From: Streptomyces sp. NRRL B-1347
GTDB taxonomy: Bacteria > Actinomycetota > Actinomycetes > Streptomycetales > Streptomycetaceae
DNA: 64,000 nt
Reading direction: 5' to 3'
Assembly (NCBI RefSeq): GCF_000720325.1
Contig: NZ_JOJM01000005.1
Span: 62,001 to 126,000 of the forward strand
Below, one piece after another: positions 54,312 to 63,635 of this stretch (positions are counted from its first letter, which is position 1; each line of letters opens with the position of its first letter). The position numbers and the translations under genes are program-made. The notes under the pieces were generated by a model, which searched no databases, was not told the origin of the DNA, and worked only from the letters and a program-made list of their open reading frames with translations.

Positions 54312-54839
54312 ATGACCGCGTACCCCGCACCGCACGGTCCCCACGGGGCACTCATGGCGGCCGACCGGACCCGGCCGCACACCGAACCCGCCGAACCGGC
54401 GGGCCGGGAAGCGACGCGCAGAGGCATCGCACTGGTCCGCGCCTACGCCCGCGGTGATTCCGCGACGGTCGCCGCCGCCCTCGCCACCACGGACCCGGCC
54501 GTGCGGGCCCAGCTGCCGTCCGTCACCGGTGACGTCCTGCGCCTCGTCGTCGGCGCCCTCCTGGCGGGGCCGCACACCCTGACCCCGGCCGACGTGGTCC
54601 GCACCGCCGACCGGATCGCCGCCGCGGGCCCGCCCCACCAGGTGCCGGCCGCCACCCGGGCGGTCCGGGCCTGGGCGAGCCGGGACGACGCGGAGCTGCG
54701 TACCTCCTGGCAGGACGGGACCGCAGGCGCGCACGGCACGGCGGTGCTCGCGGCGGCCCTCGCGGTGGCCGCGTGGGGCGAGGCGCCCTTCCTGCACCTG
54801 CTCGCGGCCTTCGACGAGCTGACCGCCGCCCGCGGCTGA
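54312..54839 (+). CDS. Conserved hypothetical protein, paralogue of 1543-2046
   Basis: 175 residues; aligns across its core with the 1543 gene product (see there). ATG 54312 has AAAGGAG upstream. The N-terminal 30 residues are Pro/Ala/His rich and disordered, absent in the paralogue. Located 91 bp behind the LAL regulator on the same strand, so it could be co-transcribed. No motif allows a function. Confidence 0.7.
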   Translation: MTAYPAPHGPHGALMAADRTRPHTEPAEPAGREATRRGIALVRAYARGDSATVAAALATTDPAVRAQLPSVTGDVLRLVVGALLAGPHTLTPADVVRTADRIAAAGPPHQVPAATRAVRAWASRDDAELRTSWQDGTAGAHGTAVLAAALAVAAWGEAPFLHLLAAFDELTAARG

Positions 54840-54941
54840 AACCGTGCGCCGCGTCTCCGGTCGCGGTCCGCACCCGGCCTGCATAGCGTGAGAGCGCACA
54901 TCACTCACCGGGGGGTCGTGGAACGAACAGGTGGAATCGCC

Positions 54942-55631
54942 ATGGCAGGCAAACCGGCCGTTGTTCTGGTGCACGGATTCTGGGGCGGCGCCGCCCACTG
55001 GACGAACGTCATCGTGGAACTGAAGAAGCGCGGCTTCGACGACCTGCACGCGGTGGAGAACCCGCTGACCTCCCTCGCCGACGACGCCGAGCGCACCCGC
55101 AAGATGCTCCAGCAGATCGAACGACCGGTGGTCCTCGTGGGCCACTCCTACGGCGGCGCGGTCATCACGGAGGCGGGCGACCTGCCGAACGTCGCCGCGC
55201 TCGTCTACATCGCGGCGTTCGCCCCGGACGCCGGGGAGAGCCCGGGACAGATCAGCCAGGAGAAGCCCCCGGCCGCCTTCGACAACATCGCCCCGGACTC
55301 CGACGGCTACCTGTGGATCAAACAGGACGCCTTCCACGAGAGCTTCGCCCAGGACCTCACGCCCGACGAGGCGTTCGTCATGGCCGTCACGCAGAAGGCG
55401 CCGCTCGGCTCGACGTTCGGCGACACGATCACCGCCCCGGCCTGGCGGGCCAAGCCGAGCTGGTACCAGGTCTCCACCGCCGACCGCATGATCCACCCGG
55501 ACAACGAGCGCCGCATGGCCCAGCGCATGAACCCGCGCAAGACCATCGAACTCGACGCCAGCCACGCGTCGCTCGCCTCCCAGCCGGTCCCGGTCACCGA
55601 CCTCATCGAGGCGGCGGCCGACGCGGCCTGA
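54942..55631 (+). CDS. Alpha/beta hydrolase (salicylate-esterase-like)
   Basis: 229 residues. Oxyanion HGFW (VVLVHGFWGGAAHW), nucleophile VGHSYGGAVI with Ser69, and C-terminal ASHASLASQP where the catalytic histidine lies. Resembles the small esterases of the EstC/methylesterase type. Cytosolic. No partner gene in clear operon; convergent with the methyltransferase at 55645. Confidence 0.9.
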   Translation: MAGKPAVVLVHGFWGGAAHWTNVIVELKKRGFDDLHAVENPLTSLADDAERTRKMLQQIERPVVLVGHSYGGAVITEAGDLPNVAALVYIAAFAPDAGESPGQISQEKPPAAFDNIAPDSDGYLWIKQDAFHESFAQDLTPDEAFVMAVTQKAPLGSTFGDTITAPAWRAKPSWYQVSTADRMIHPDNERRMAQRMNPRKTIELDASHASLASQPVPVTDLIEAAADAA

Positions 55632-55644
55632 TCCGTCGGTGGCC

Positions 55645-56511
55645 TCAGCCCGCCGGCTTGCGGAGCACCAGCACGTGGTAGCCCGTGTGCCGGCGGGTGA
55701 AGGAGCGGAACGGGCCGATCAGCGGGTCGGTGTGGGTGAGCGCCTCCTTGCCGAACCGCTGCTCGATCTCCTCGCGCCTGTCCTGGTACAGCGCGCCCAT
55801 CAGCTCGCCGCACAGCACGGCGTTGGTGGTCATGTCCTGCACCCGCTCCACCTGGAACCCGGCCGCGTCGATCTCGTCGATCAGCGCGGCGAAGGGCCGC
55901 AGCGGCGGACACGCCCACAGCGTGGTGTACGCGGACATCTCCGCCTCGGTGGGCGTGCCGCGCACCGTGAACTCGGTCAGCAGGAAGCGGCCGCCGGGCT
56001 TCAGCACGCGCGCGGCCTCCCGCAGCCCGAGGGCGCGGTCGGACAGGTGCGGCACGCAGTCGATCGACCAGACGGCGTCGAACGACGCGTCGGTGTGTTC
56101 CAGGGCCATGGCGTTGCCGTAGGCGAACTGCACGCGGTCCGCGGCCGGATGGTCCGCGCGCCGCTCCTGGCACCGGGCCAGCTGGGTCCGGCTCACCGTG
56201 ATGCCCTTGACGTGGCAGCCGGTGCGCTCCGCCAGGCGCAGCGCGGGCGCGCCGGTGCCGCAGCCGATGTCGAGCACGCGGGTGCCCGGCACCGGGTCGA
56301 AGGTGTCGATGAGGTATTCGGTCTGCCGGTCCTGCGCGACGTCGGCCATGTCGACCAGGGTGGTCACGGGGGTGCGCGTGCCGTGCGGCACGTACATGCC
56401 GATGTGCACGGCGCTCGAACCGAGCAGGTGCGCCAGCAGGTCGCCGTACTGGTCGTACATCGCCCCGACCTCGTCGGGGGTGGGAGCCGTGCCGTGTGCC
56501 TCCGCTGCCAT
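55645..56511 (-). CDS. SAM-dependent methyltransferase (UbiE/GPPMT-like)
   Basis: 288 residues from ATG 56511 (GAGGAGGAG upstream). SAM motif I RVLDIGCGTGAPALRLAERT, post-I ITVSRTQLARC, motif II FDAVWSIDCVPHLSD. The N-terminal GTRTPVTTLVDMADVAQDRQ part resembles small-molecule C/O-methyltransferases of sterol or polyketide type. Target unknown. Upstream, towards 56571, the codons are not convincing. Confidence 0.88.
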   Translation of the reverse strand: MAAEAHGTAPTPDEVGAMYDQYGDLLAHLLGSSAVHIGMYVPHGTRTPVTTLVDMADVAQDRQTEYLIDTFDPVPGTRVLDIGCGTGAPALRLAERTGCHVKGITVSRTQLARCQERRADHPAADRVQFAYGNAMALEHTDASFDAVWSIDCVPHLSDRALGLREAARVLKPGGRFLLTEFTVRGTPTEAEMSAYTTLWACPPLRPFAALIDEIDAAGFQVERVQDMTTNAVLCGELMGALYQDRREEIEQRFGKEALTHTDPLIGPFRSFTRRHTGYHVLVLRKPAG

Positions 56512-56629
56512 GGTGCGTCTCCTCCTCGTGGGTGCGGATTCCAACGCTCCGCACGTACAAGGACATTGCACCTGTCACTCATGCGTTTCGTGAGGACGTA
56601 GTTGAGCCAGGAATGTGCCGCCGCCCCGG

Positions 56630-58891
56630 CTAGGAGATGACGTCCTCGATCGTGATGGGCAGCTTGCGCATCCGTCGTCCCGTGGCGTGGTGGACGGCGT
56701 TGGCGATGGCCGGGGCCACGCCCGCCTGGCCGACCTCGCCGACTCCCTTGACGCCGAGCGGGTTGACGACGGCGTCCTCCACCTCGACGAAGTCGACGTC
56801 CACGTCGGGCGCGTCGGCGTTCACCGGCACCAGGTACTCGCCGAGGCTCGCGTTCGCCCAGCGGCCGGTGCCGGGCTCCATGTGCGTGGCCTCCAGGAGG
56901 GCCTGGCTCAGCCCCCAGATCATGCCGCCCATCAGCTGGCTGCGGGCGGTCTTGGCGTTGAGCACGCGGCCCGGCGCGAAGGCACCGGCGAGGCGGCGCA
57001 CGCGGATCAGACCGAGCACGGGGTCGACGGCGACCTCGGCGAACTGCGCGCCGAACGTCATCGAGGCGAACGGCGCGTCGGGCGGCGGCGGCCCCCACGA
57101 CCCGGTCGCCTCCAGGTCGGGCAGGAACTGGCGCTGGAGCAGCTCGGCGTAGTCCTCGCCGGTCCCGGTCGAGGAGCGCAGGACCATCCGGCCGTCGCGG
57201 ACCACGATGTCGGCGGGGTCCGCGCCGTGCAGCGGGGAGCCCTCGTCGGCGACCGCGCGGGCGACGAGCTGGTCGCGCAGCGCGCTCGCGGCGGTGTGCA
57301 CGGCGGCGCTGACCATGCCCGCGCCCGAGGAGCCCACGGCGGCGGCGACGTTGGGGAGGTCGGTGTCCCCGCCCTCGAAGCGGCACCGCTCCACCGGCAG
57401 GCCCAGCGCCTCCGCGGCGACCTGCGTCATCGCGGTGAGGACGCCGGTGCCGATGTCGGTGACGGCCGCCTGGACGACGGCGGTGCCGTCGGCGTACACG
57501 CGGGCCCGGGCGCGCTGCGGGTTGTACGGCCCGTACACCGGATACGCGCTCGCGGCCATGCCGAGGCCGATCAGCCAGTGGCCGTCCCGGGCCGGGGGAG
57601 CGGACCTGCGCTCCCAGCCGATGCGGTCGGCGCCCCGCCGCAGGCACTCGCGCAGGCCGCTGCTGCTCCAGGGGCGGCCGGACGCCGGGTCGGAGTCGGA
57701 GCAGTTGCGCAGGCGCAGCTCCAGCGGGTCGAGGCCGAGCCGCTCGGCGAGCTCGTCCATGGCGGCCTCCAGGGCGAACAGGCCGGTCGCCTCGCCGGGG
57801 CAGCGCATGAACGTCGGTGTCATCGTGTTGGCGCGGATCAGCCGGTAGACGCCCTCGTAGTTCGGGCACGCGTACATCTGCCCGGCGACGCCGAGCGACG
57901 GCTCGGCCCAGTGGTCGAAGGGCGAGGTCGGCGACAGCTTGTGGTGCCGGAGCGCCACCAGGCGGCCCTCGGCGTCGGCGCCGAGTGTGAGCCGCTGCTC
58001 CTGCTCCTCGCGGTGCCCGCAGCCGAAGAACATCTGCTCGCGGGTGAGGGCGAGCCGCACCGGGCGGCCCACCGCGCGGGCGGCGAGCGCCGCGAGGGCC
58101 GGATGGTGCCAGACCAAGGCCTTGGCGCCGAAGCTGCCGCCCGTGTAGTGGCCGACGACGCGGATGCGGGTGTGCGGGATGCCGAGGAGCGCGGCCACGG
58201 TGTGCTGGGTGGCGGTGACGCCCTGCGTGGCGTCGTGCAGCGTGAGCCGGTCGCCCTCCCAGTACGCGGTGGTGGCCGAGGTCTCGATGGGGTTGTGGTG
58301 GTTGGCCGCGAAGGCGTACGTGCGGTCCACCGTGACGGCGGCCGCGTCGAGGGCGGCGGCCACGTCGCCGCGCTCCGAACGGCCCGGCACGAACCCCGCG
58401 AAGACGGCGTCCGGTTCGTACGCCTGGTCGCGGCCCTGGTCGATGACGGTGACGGACGGCTCGTCGGCGTAGGTGACCCCCACCAGGCGGGAGGCGTGCA
58501 GCGCGCGTTCGTAGGTGTCGGCGACGACCAGCGCGACGTGCTGGCCCGCGTAGTGGATCTCGTCGCTCTGCATCGGGAAGAAGGTCTCGCCGGGGGCCAC
58601 GGACCCGGCGAGCGACGGGAGCAGCGGGGGCTGGGTGGCGATCTTCCCGAGGTTCTGGTGGGTCAGGACGGCGAGGACGCCGGTGGCCCGCTCCGCCTCC
58701 GTGGTGTCGAGGGAGGTGATGCGGCCGTGGGCGACCCGTGCGCCGACGAGCACGGCGTGCGTGAGGCCGGGCAGCGGGACCTCGGCGGCGTAGCGGGCGG
58801 CGCCGGTCACCTTGGCGTGGCCGTCGACGCGGTCCAGGGGGCGGCCGACCGGGCCGTCGTGCGCGGTCGGCCGCGGTGCGGTCGTGGTCAT
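56630..58891 (-). CDS. Molybdenum hydroxylase large subunit (PaoC/YagR-like)
   Basis: 753 residues. Features of the xanthine dehydrogenase family: GGSFGAKALVW, FMRCPGEATG, and C-terminal GVKGVGEVGQAGVAPAIANA with the catalytic glutamate. It binds the Mo-molybdopterin cofactor and oxidises aldehydes or heterocycles. ATG overlaps the FAD-subunit stop by four bases. Third gene of a three-gene operon (2Fe-2S, FAD, Mo). No XdhC-like maturation gene lies in the window. Confidence 0.92.
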   Translation of the reverse strand: MTTTAPRPTAHDGPVGRPLDRVDGHAKVTGAARYAAEVPLPGLTHAVLVGARVAHGRITSLDTTEAERATGVLAVLTHQNLGKIATQPPLLPSLAGSVAPGETFFPMQSDEIHYAGQHVALVVADTYERALHASRLVGVTYADEPSVTVIDQGRDQAYEPDAVFAGFVPGRSERGDVAAALDAAAVTVDRTYAFAANHHNPIETSATTAYWEGDRLTLHDATQGVTATQHTVAALLGIPHTRIRVVGHYTGGSFGAKALVWHHPALAALAARAVGRPVRLALTREQMFFGCGHREEQEQRLTLGADAEGRLVALRHHKLSPTSPFDHWAEPSLGVAGQMYACPNYEGVYRLIRANTMTPTFMRCPGEATGLFALEAAMDELAERLGLDPLELRLRNCSDSDPASGRPWSSSGLRECLRRGADRIGWERRSAPPARDGHWLIGLGMAASAYPVYGPYNPQRARARVYADGTAVVQAAVTDIGTGVLTAMTQVAAEALGLPVERCRFEGGDTDLPNVAAAVGSSGAGMVSAAVHTAASALRDQLVARAVADEGSPLHGADPADIVVRDGRMVLRSSTGTGEDYAELLQRQFLPDLEATGSWGPPPPDAPFASMTFGAQFAEVAVDPVLGLIRVRRLAGAFAPGRVLNAKTARSQLMGGMIWGLSQALLEATHMEPGTGRWANASLGEYLVPVNADAPDVDVDFVEVEDAVVNPLGVKGVGEVGQAGVAPAIANAVHHATGRRMRKLPITIEDVIS

Positions 58892-59895
58892 CGCTTGCTC
58901 CCGTCACGGGTGAGCGTCTCCAGCGCCCGGACCAGGGTGCGGCGGGCGAGCTCGGGCTTGAAGGCGTTCATCGGGGTGGTGCGGGCGGCGCCGAGCTCGG
59001 CCCGCGCCGCGAGGTCGAAGCTCTGCGTCGTGGCGGGGGCGCCGGTCAGCGCGTCCTCCGCGCGCCGGGCCCGCCAGGGCCGGGTGCCGACGCCGCCGAG
59101 CGCGATCCGCACGCCCTTGACCACCTCGTCGTCGACGTCGATCGCGGCGGCGACCGACACCAGCGCGAACTCGTACGACTCCCGGTCGCGGACCTTGAGG
59201 TACAGCGAACGCTCGGCCATCGGCAGCGCGGGCACCTCGATCGCCGTGATCAACTCGCCGTGCGCGAGCGGGTGTTCGCGATCGGGGGTGTCGCCCGGCT
59301 CCAGGAAGAACGCGTCGGTGTCGTACGTGTGCCCGCCGTCCAGGGTGCGGGTGTGGACGCGGGCGTCCAGCGCCGCGAGGGGCACCGCCACGTCGGAGGG
59401 GTGGGTGGCGATGCAGTGCTCGCTGGTGCCGAGGACCGCGTGGGTGCGGCTGATGCCGCCGATGGCGGGGCAGCCGCTGCCCGGCAGGCGCTTGTTGCAG
59501 GGGGACTCGGCGTCCCGGTAGTAGCCGCAGCGGACCTTCTGCATCATGTTGCCGCCCATGGACGCCATGTGGCGCAGCTGCGCGGAGGCGCCGAGTTCGA
59601 GCGCCCGCGCGACGAACGGGAAGCGGCGGCGCACGGCGGGTGCCGCGGCGACCTCGCTCATGCGGGTGAGCGCGCCGATCCTGAGCCCGCCGTCGGGCAG
59701 CTCCTCGATCCCGGCCAGCGGCAGCCGGTTGATGTCGACGAGCCGGTGCGGGGACAGGACGTGCTGGCGCAGCAGGTCGACCTCGGTGGTGCCGCCCGCG
59801 AGGAAGTGGCTGCCGGGGTCGGTGGTGACGGCGCGCAGAGCGCTCTCGATGCCGTCCCGGGTGCCTTCGGGGCGCAGATAGCTGATGGGGCGCAT
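58888..59895 (-). CDS. FAD/4Fe-4S subunit of molybdenum hydroxylase (PaoB-like)
   Basis: 335 residues. FAD-binding FLAGGTTEVDLL and GGNMMQKVRCGYYRDAESPC. Cysteines C123, C133, C142 and C161 (CGYYRDAESPCN, LPGSGCPAIGG, SEHCIATHPSD) form the extra 4Fe-4S site known in PaoB, absent in ordinary xanthine dehydrogenase FAD subunits. This points to an aldehyde oxidoreductase of the PaoABC class. ATG follows GAGGAG. Confidence 0.9.
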   Translation of the reverse strand: MRPISYLRPEGTRDGIESALRAVTTDPGSHFLAGGTTEVDLLRQHVLSPHRLVDINRLPLAGIEELPDGGLRIGALTRMSEVAAAPAVRRRFPFVARALELGASAQLRHMASMGGNMMQKVRCGYYRDAESPCNKRLPGSGCPAIGGISRTHAVLGTSEHCIATHPSDVAVPLAALDARVHTRTLDGGHTYDTDAFFLEPGDTPDREHPLAHGELITAIEVPALPMAERSLYLKVRDRESYEFALVSVAAAIDVDDEVVKGVRIALGGVGTRPWRARRAEDALTGAPATTQSFDLAARAELGAARTTPMNAFKPELARRTLVRALETLTRDGSKR

Positions 59896-59923
59896 GGCCG
59901 CTCGACTCCTCGGGCTCTCGGTC

Positions 59924-60460
59924 TCAGGTCCGCGTCCGGGCCGCGCGGACGGCCGCCCGGATGTTCGGGTAGGCGGCGCAGCGGCAGATGTTGCCGCTCA
60001 TCCACTCCTTGATGTCGGCGTCGTCCGTGGCGTGTCCCTCCTGGACGCAGCCGATGGCCGACATGATCTGGCCGGGCGTGCAGTAGCCGCACTGGAAGGC
60101 GTCGTGCCGGATGAACTCCTCCTGCATCGGGTGGAGTCGGCCGTCCCCGGTGCCGTTGGGCGTGGCCAGGCCCTCGACGGTGGTGACCTCGGCGTCCTCG
60201 CAGGTGATCGCGAGGGTCAGGCAGGCGAGCACGCGGCGTCCGTCCACCTGGACGGTGCAGGCGCCGCAGGTGCCCTGGTCGCAGCCGCGCTTGGCGCCGG
60301 TCAGCCGGAGGCCGTCGCGCAGCGCGCCCAGCAGGCTCACCCGCGGCTCGATCTCGACGGTCCGCCCGACGCCGTTGACGGTGAGCCGCACCCGCACCGG
60401 CCCTGGACCGCGCTCGCCCGTGTCCGGTGCCGTGCTGGTCTCCGGTGTGCGCACTGTCAT
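59924..60460 (-). CDS. 2Fe-2S subunit of molybdenum hydroxylase (PaoA-like)
   Basis: 178 residues. First cluster: RGCDQGTCGACTVQVDG then VLACLTL. Second: FQCGYCTPGQIMSAIG and ICRCAAYPNI. The short N-terminal stretch has no twin-arginine signal, unlike E. coli PaoA, so the complex should remain in the cytosol. ATG preceded by GAGGAGGCACC. First gene of the operon. Confidence 0.92.
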   Translation of the reverse strand: MTVRTPETSTAPDTGERGPGPVRVRLTVNGVGRTVEIEPRVSLLGALRDGLRLTGAKRGCDQGTCGACTVQVDGRRVLACLTLAITCEDAEVTTVEGLATPNGTGDGRLHPMQEEFIRHDAFQCGYCTPGQIMSAIGCVQEGHATDDADIKEWMSGNICRCAAYPNIRAAVRAARTRT

Positions 60461-60750
60461 GGCGGTGCCTCCTCAGGCCCTGCGGGACGCGTCGTGCCAA
60501 GAGCGAGCCTCACACAAGGCGCGGAACGGGGCAATCAGTGAGTAACTGGTGCGGAACGGCTAGCGCTCCCCGATGAGTCGTCGGCACCCCGGCGGCACGG
60601 AGCGCCAGGGGGCCGTGCCCAGCGGGTGAGGGAGGCCGGTGCCCCCGCTCGGGTGCCCGGCCGGTCCGCCGCCGCGGTGGCCGTATCCGGCGCCGACCGC
60701 CGCCGAGAGCTGCGTTAAGCTCCGCAGCGGTCGACCCCGGGAGGGCCCTC

Positions 60751-61545
60751 ATGTCGTACGACCCCACGCTGATCAACAGCAATGTGCCGCACTCCGCCCG
60801 CATCTGGAACTACTGGCTGGGCGGCAAGGACTGCTACGAGGTCGACCGGCAGGTGGGTGACCAGATCCGGGCGGCCAACCCGGGGATCATCGAGATCGCG
60901 CGCGCCCAGCGGCACTTCCTCGTGCGCGCCGTGAGCCACCTCGTCGACGAGGCGGGCATCCGCCAGTTCCTCGACGTCGGCACGGGCCTGCCCACCGCCG
61001 ACAACACCCACGAGGTCGCCCAGCGCCTCGCCCCCGACGCGCGGATCGTCTACGTCGACCACGACCCGATCGTGCTCACCCACGCCGAGGCGCTGCTCAC
61101 CAGCACCCCGGAGGGCGCCACGGGCTACATCGACGCCGACCTGCGCGACCCGGACGCGATCCTGGAGCAGGCCGCCAAGACCCTGGACCTCACGCGGCCC
61201 GTCGCCCTGATGCTGCTCGGGATCACCGCGCACATCACCGACGACTCCGTCTACGCCATCGTGGGCCGCCTGGTCGACGCCCTGCCCTCCGGCAGCTACC
61301 TGGTCCTGTGCGACGACACCGAGGTGCTCGACCCCCGGCGCATGCGCGAGATGATCGAGCAGTGGAACGAGGCGAGCGACAACCCGCGCGTCAACCGCAG
61401 CCCCGAGGAGCTCGCCCGCTTCTTCGACGGCCTGGAACTCCTGGAGCCGGGCCTGGTGTCCGTCTCGCGCTGGCGCCCCGAGCCGAGCGGGGACCGACTG
61501 CCCGCGGAGGTCGACGACTTCGGGGGCGTGGCGCGCAAGCGCTGA
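60751..61545 (+). CDS. SAM-dependent methyltransferase, DUF574/PF04672 family
   Basis: 264 residues. N-terminal NVPHSARIWNYWLGGKDCYE and HFLVRAVSHLVDEAGIRQFL are hallmarks of the S-adenosyl methyltransferase family PF04672 abundant in Streptomyces; SAM site FLDVGTGLPTADNTHEVAQ. Substrate unknown. ATG preceded by GGAGGG. Stand-alone gene. Confidence 0.9.
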   Translation: MSYDPTLINSNVPHSARIWNYWLGGKDCYEVDRQVGDQIRAANPGIIEIARAQRHFLVRAVSHLVDEAGIRQFLDVGTGLPTADNTHEVAQRLAPDARIVYVDHDPIVLTHAEALLTSTPEGATGYIDADLRDPDAILEQAAKTLDLTRPVALMLLGITAHITDDSVYAIVGRLVDALPSGSYLVLCDDTEVLDPRRMREMIEQWNEASDNPRVNRSPEELARFFDGLELLEPGLVSVSRWRPEPSGDRLPAEVDDFGGVARKR

Positions 61546-61626
61546 CACTCGCGGCCGGGCCGAGGGGCCGACTCCGGGGCGGTGCGCGTCTTGCGGGCTG
61601 GTTGATGCGTGCATGACCATGGGCTC

Positions 61627-63027
61627 ATGGCGAATCCGAAGGGCACCCCTCGGCGCACCCTCCTCACCGGCGCCGCCGCCACCGCGGCCGCCGCCACCGT
61701 CCAGGTCGCGGGCCCGGCCGCCGCGAACGAGCGCACCCGGCTCGCCCCGCGACCCCCCTCGCGCGAACTGCGCGCCCTGCTGCGGGAGATCGACCACCGC
61801 CGCGTCGAAGCGACCGTACGCCGCCTGGTCGCCTTCGGCACCCGGCACACCCTCTCCGCCCAGGACGACCCGGAACGCGGCATCGGCGCCGCACGCGACT
61901 GGATCCTCGCCCGCATGCGGGAGTACGCCCGTGCGTCCGGCGGCCGCATGACCGTCGACCTCCAGTCGTACGTGCAGCAGCCCGGCCCGCGCATCCCGAC
62001 CCCGACCCGGATCTCCAACGTCGTCGCCACCCTGCGGGGCACGACGTCCCCCGACCGCCTCTACGTCGTCTCCGGGCACTACGACTCCCGCGTCAGCGAC
62101 CCCATGGACCACACCAGCGACGCCCCGGGCGCCGACGACGACGCCTCCGGGGTCGCCGTGGTCATGGAGCTGGCCCGCGTCCTCGCGACCCGGCGCACGG
62201 GGGCGACCCTGGTGTTCGCCGCCGTGGCGGGAGAGGAGCAGGGCCTCTACGGCGCCGCCCACCTCGCCCAGAGCTACAAGGACCAACGGGCCGACGTACA
62301 AGGGATGTTCACCAACGACATCGTGGGCAGCTCCACCGCCGACGACGGCAGCCGCGACCCGCACACCATCCGGCTCTTCGCCGAGGGCGTCCCCACCTCC
62401 GAGACGCCGCAGGAGGCCGACGTCCGGCGCTCCGTCGGCGGCGAGAACGACTCTCCCTCGCGCCAGCTCGCCCGCTTCGTCCGCGAGGTCGCCGATCCCG
62501 AGGTCACCGGCATGAAGGTCCGCGTGATCTACCGCCGCGACCGCTATCTGCGCGGCGGCGACCACATCCCGTTCCTCGAACGCGCCTACCCGGCGGCCCG
62601 GTTCACCGAGCCCGCGGAGGACTACGCCCACCAGCACCAGGACGTGCGGGTCGTCGACGGCAAGCAGTACGGGGACCTGCCCGAGTTCTGCGACTTCCCG
62701 TTCGTCGGGCGGGTCGCCCGCGTCAACGCCGCCGCCCTGTGGAGCCTGGCCCAGGCCCCGGGCACACCGCGCGGCGCGAAGATCGTGACCACGGCCCTGA
62801 CCAACGCGACGGAGCTGGTCTGGGAGCGGGGCGGCGAGCCGGACCTGGCCGGCTACGAGGTCGTGTGGCGCGAGACGACCGCGCCGGAGTGGACGCACGC
62901 GGTCCGCGTGGGCGACGCCACCCGCCACACCGTCGACCTGTCCAAGGACAACGTGTTCTTCGGCGTGCGCGCGGTGAACAGGGCCGGGCTGCGCAGCCCG
63001 GTGGCGTTCCCGGCGCCGCAGCGCTAG
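61627..63027 (+). CDS. Tat-exported M28 family zinc aminopeptidase
   Basis: 466 residues. N-terminal [20 protein letters not shown] is a twin-arginine-like signal. Zinc-binding residues: VVSGHYDSR (His), GADDDASG (Asp), GEEQGL (catalytic Glu pair), NDIVG, and GGDHIPF (His). The C-terminal 90 residues form a fibronectin III-like domain ([20 protein letters not shown]). It should remove N-terminal residues from peptides outside the cell. ATG 61627 chosen over the upstream 61609 because the Tat motif then starts correctly. Confidence 0.9.
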   Translation: MANPKGTPRRTLLTGAAATAAAATVQVAGPAAANERTRLAPRPPSRELRALLREIDHRRVEATVRRLVAFGTRHTLSAQDDPERGIGAARDWILARMREYARASGGRMTVDLQSYVQQPGPRIPTPTRISNVVATLRGTTSPDRLYVVSGHYDSRVSDPMDHTSDAPGADDDASGVAVVMELARVLATRRTGATLVFAAVAGEEQGLYGAAHLAQSYKDQRADVQGMFTNDIVGSSTADDGSRDPHTIRLFAEGVPTSETPQEADVRRSVGGENDSPSRQLARFVREVADPEVTGMKVRVIYRRDRYLRGGDHIPFLERAYPAARFTEPAEDYAHQHQDVRVVDGKQYGDLPEFCDFPFVGRVARVNAAALWSLAQAPGTPRGAKIVTTALTNATELVWERGGEPDLAGYEVVWRETTAPEWTHAVRVGDATRHTVDLSKDNVFFGVRAVNRAGLRSPVAFPAPQR

Positions 63028-63123
63028 AGGCGCCCCGCCCGCCGTGCTCCGGCCCCGCTCTGAGCTGGGGAAACCGTACGGTCACAGATTGACTTTGCGT
63101 GCTCTTTACTGTTGTCTGCGCAC

Positions 63124-63540
63124 ATGAAGAGAAGCATCCGCACCGCCGTGTGCGCGCTCGCCGCCGCCGGTCTCGCGCTGACCCTGGGAGCCTGCTCCGA
63201 GGCCGAGAAGAAGGCCGTCGACGCCGTCGACAAGGCCGTCAACGAGAAGTACGAGGTGACCTACGAGGTCTCCGGCAAGAGCGTCGACGAGATCGAGTTC
63301 GCCGCCGGTGCGGGTTCCGCCGCCAACCCCAAGCTGGAGAAGGCCGCCAAGCCGGAGCTGCCGTGGAAGAAGACGGTGACGCTGCGCGGGATCATGCCGC
63401 CCACCGTCGTGCCGATCTCCACGGACCCGACCGGATCCGACCTGACCTGCAAGGTGATCTACAAGGGCAAGGTCATCAAGGAGGCCTCCGGCGAGAACGT
63501 CGTGGCGGGCTGCATCGCCGTGTCGCCGATGGGCAAGTAG
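63124..63540 (+). CDS. Lipoprotein, MmpS-like small domain
   Basis: 138 residues. Signal peptide with lipobox LGAC (MKRSIRTAVCALAAAGLALT), then EVTYEVSGKSVDEIEFAAGA and DLTCKVIYKGKVIKEASGEN, a beta-rich domain like the MmpS transport accessory group. ATG at 63124. A strong hairpin (63563-63602) follows. No MmpL gene nearby. Confidence 0.75.
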   Translation: MKRSIRTAVCALAAAGLALTLGACSEAEKKAVDAVDKAVNEKYEVTYEVSGKSVDEIEFAAGAGSAANPKLEKAAKPELPWKKTVTLRGIMPPTVVPISTDPTGSDLTCKVIYKGKVIKEASGENVVAGCIAVSPMGK

Positions 63541-63562
63541 CGCCCGCGCGGAGCACCCCACG

Positions 63563-63602
63563 AAGGGGCGTATCCCGGTTTCGGTTCCGGGATGCGCCCC
63601 TT
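63563..63602. terminator. Bidirectional terminator
   Basis: Sixteen-base stem (63563-63578 with 63587-63602, one T-G pair), loop TTTCGGTT, between the lipoprotein gene and the convergent dehydrogenase gene. Confidence 0.8.
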
Positions 63603-63635
63603 CTGCGCTTCATGGGGCGCGGCGGGGCCGGTGCC

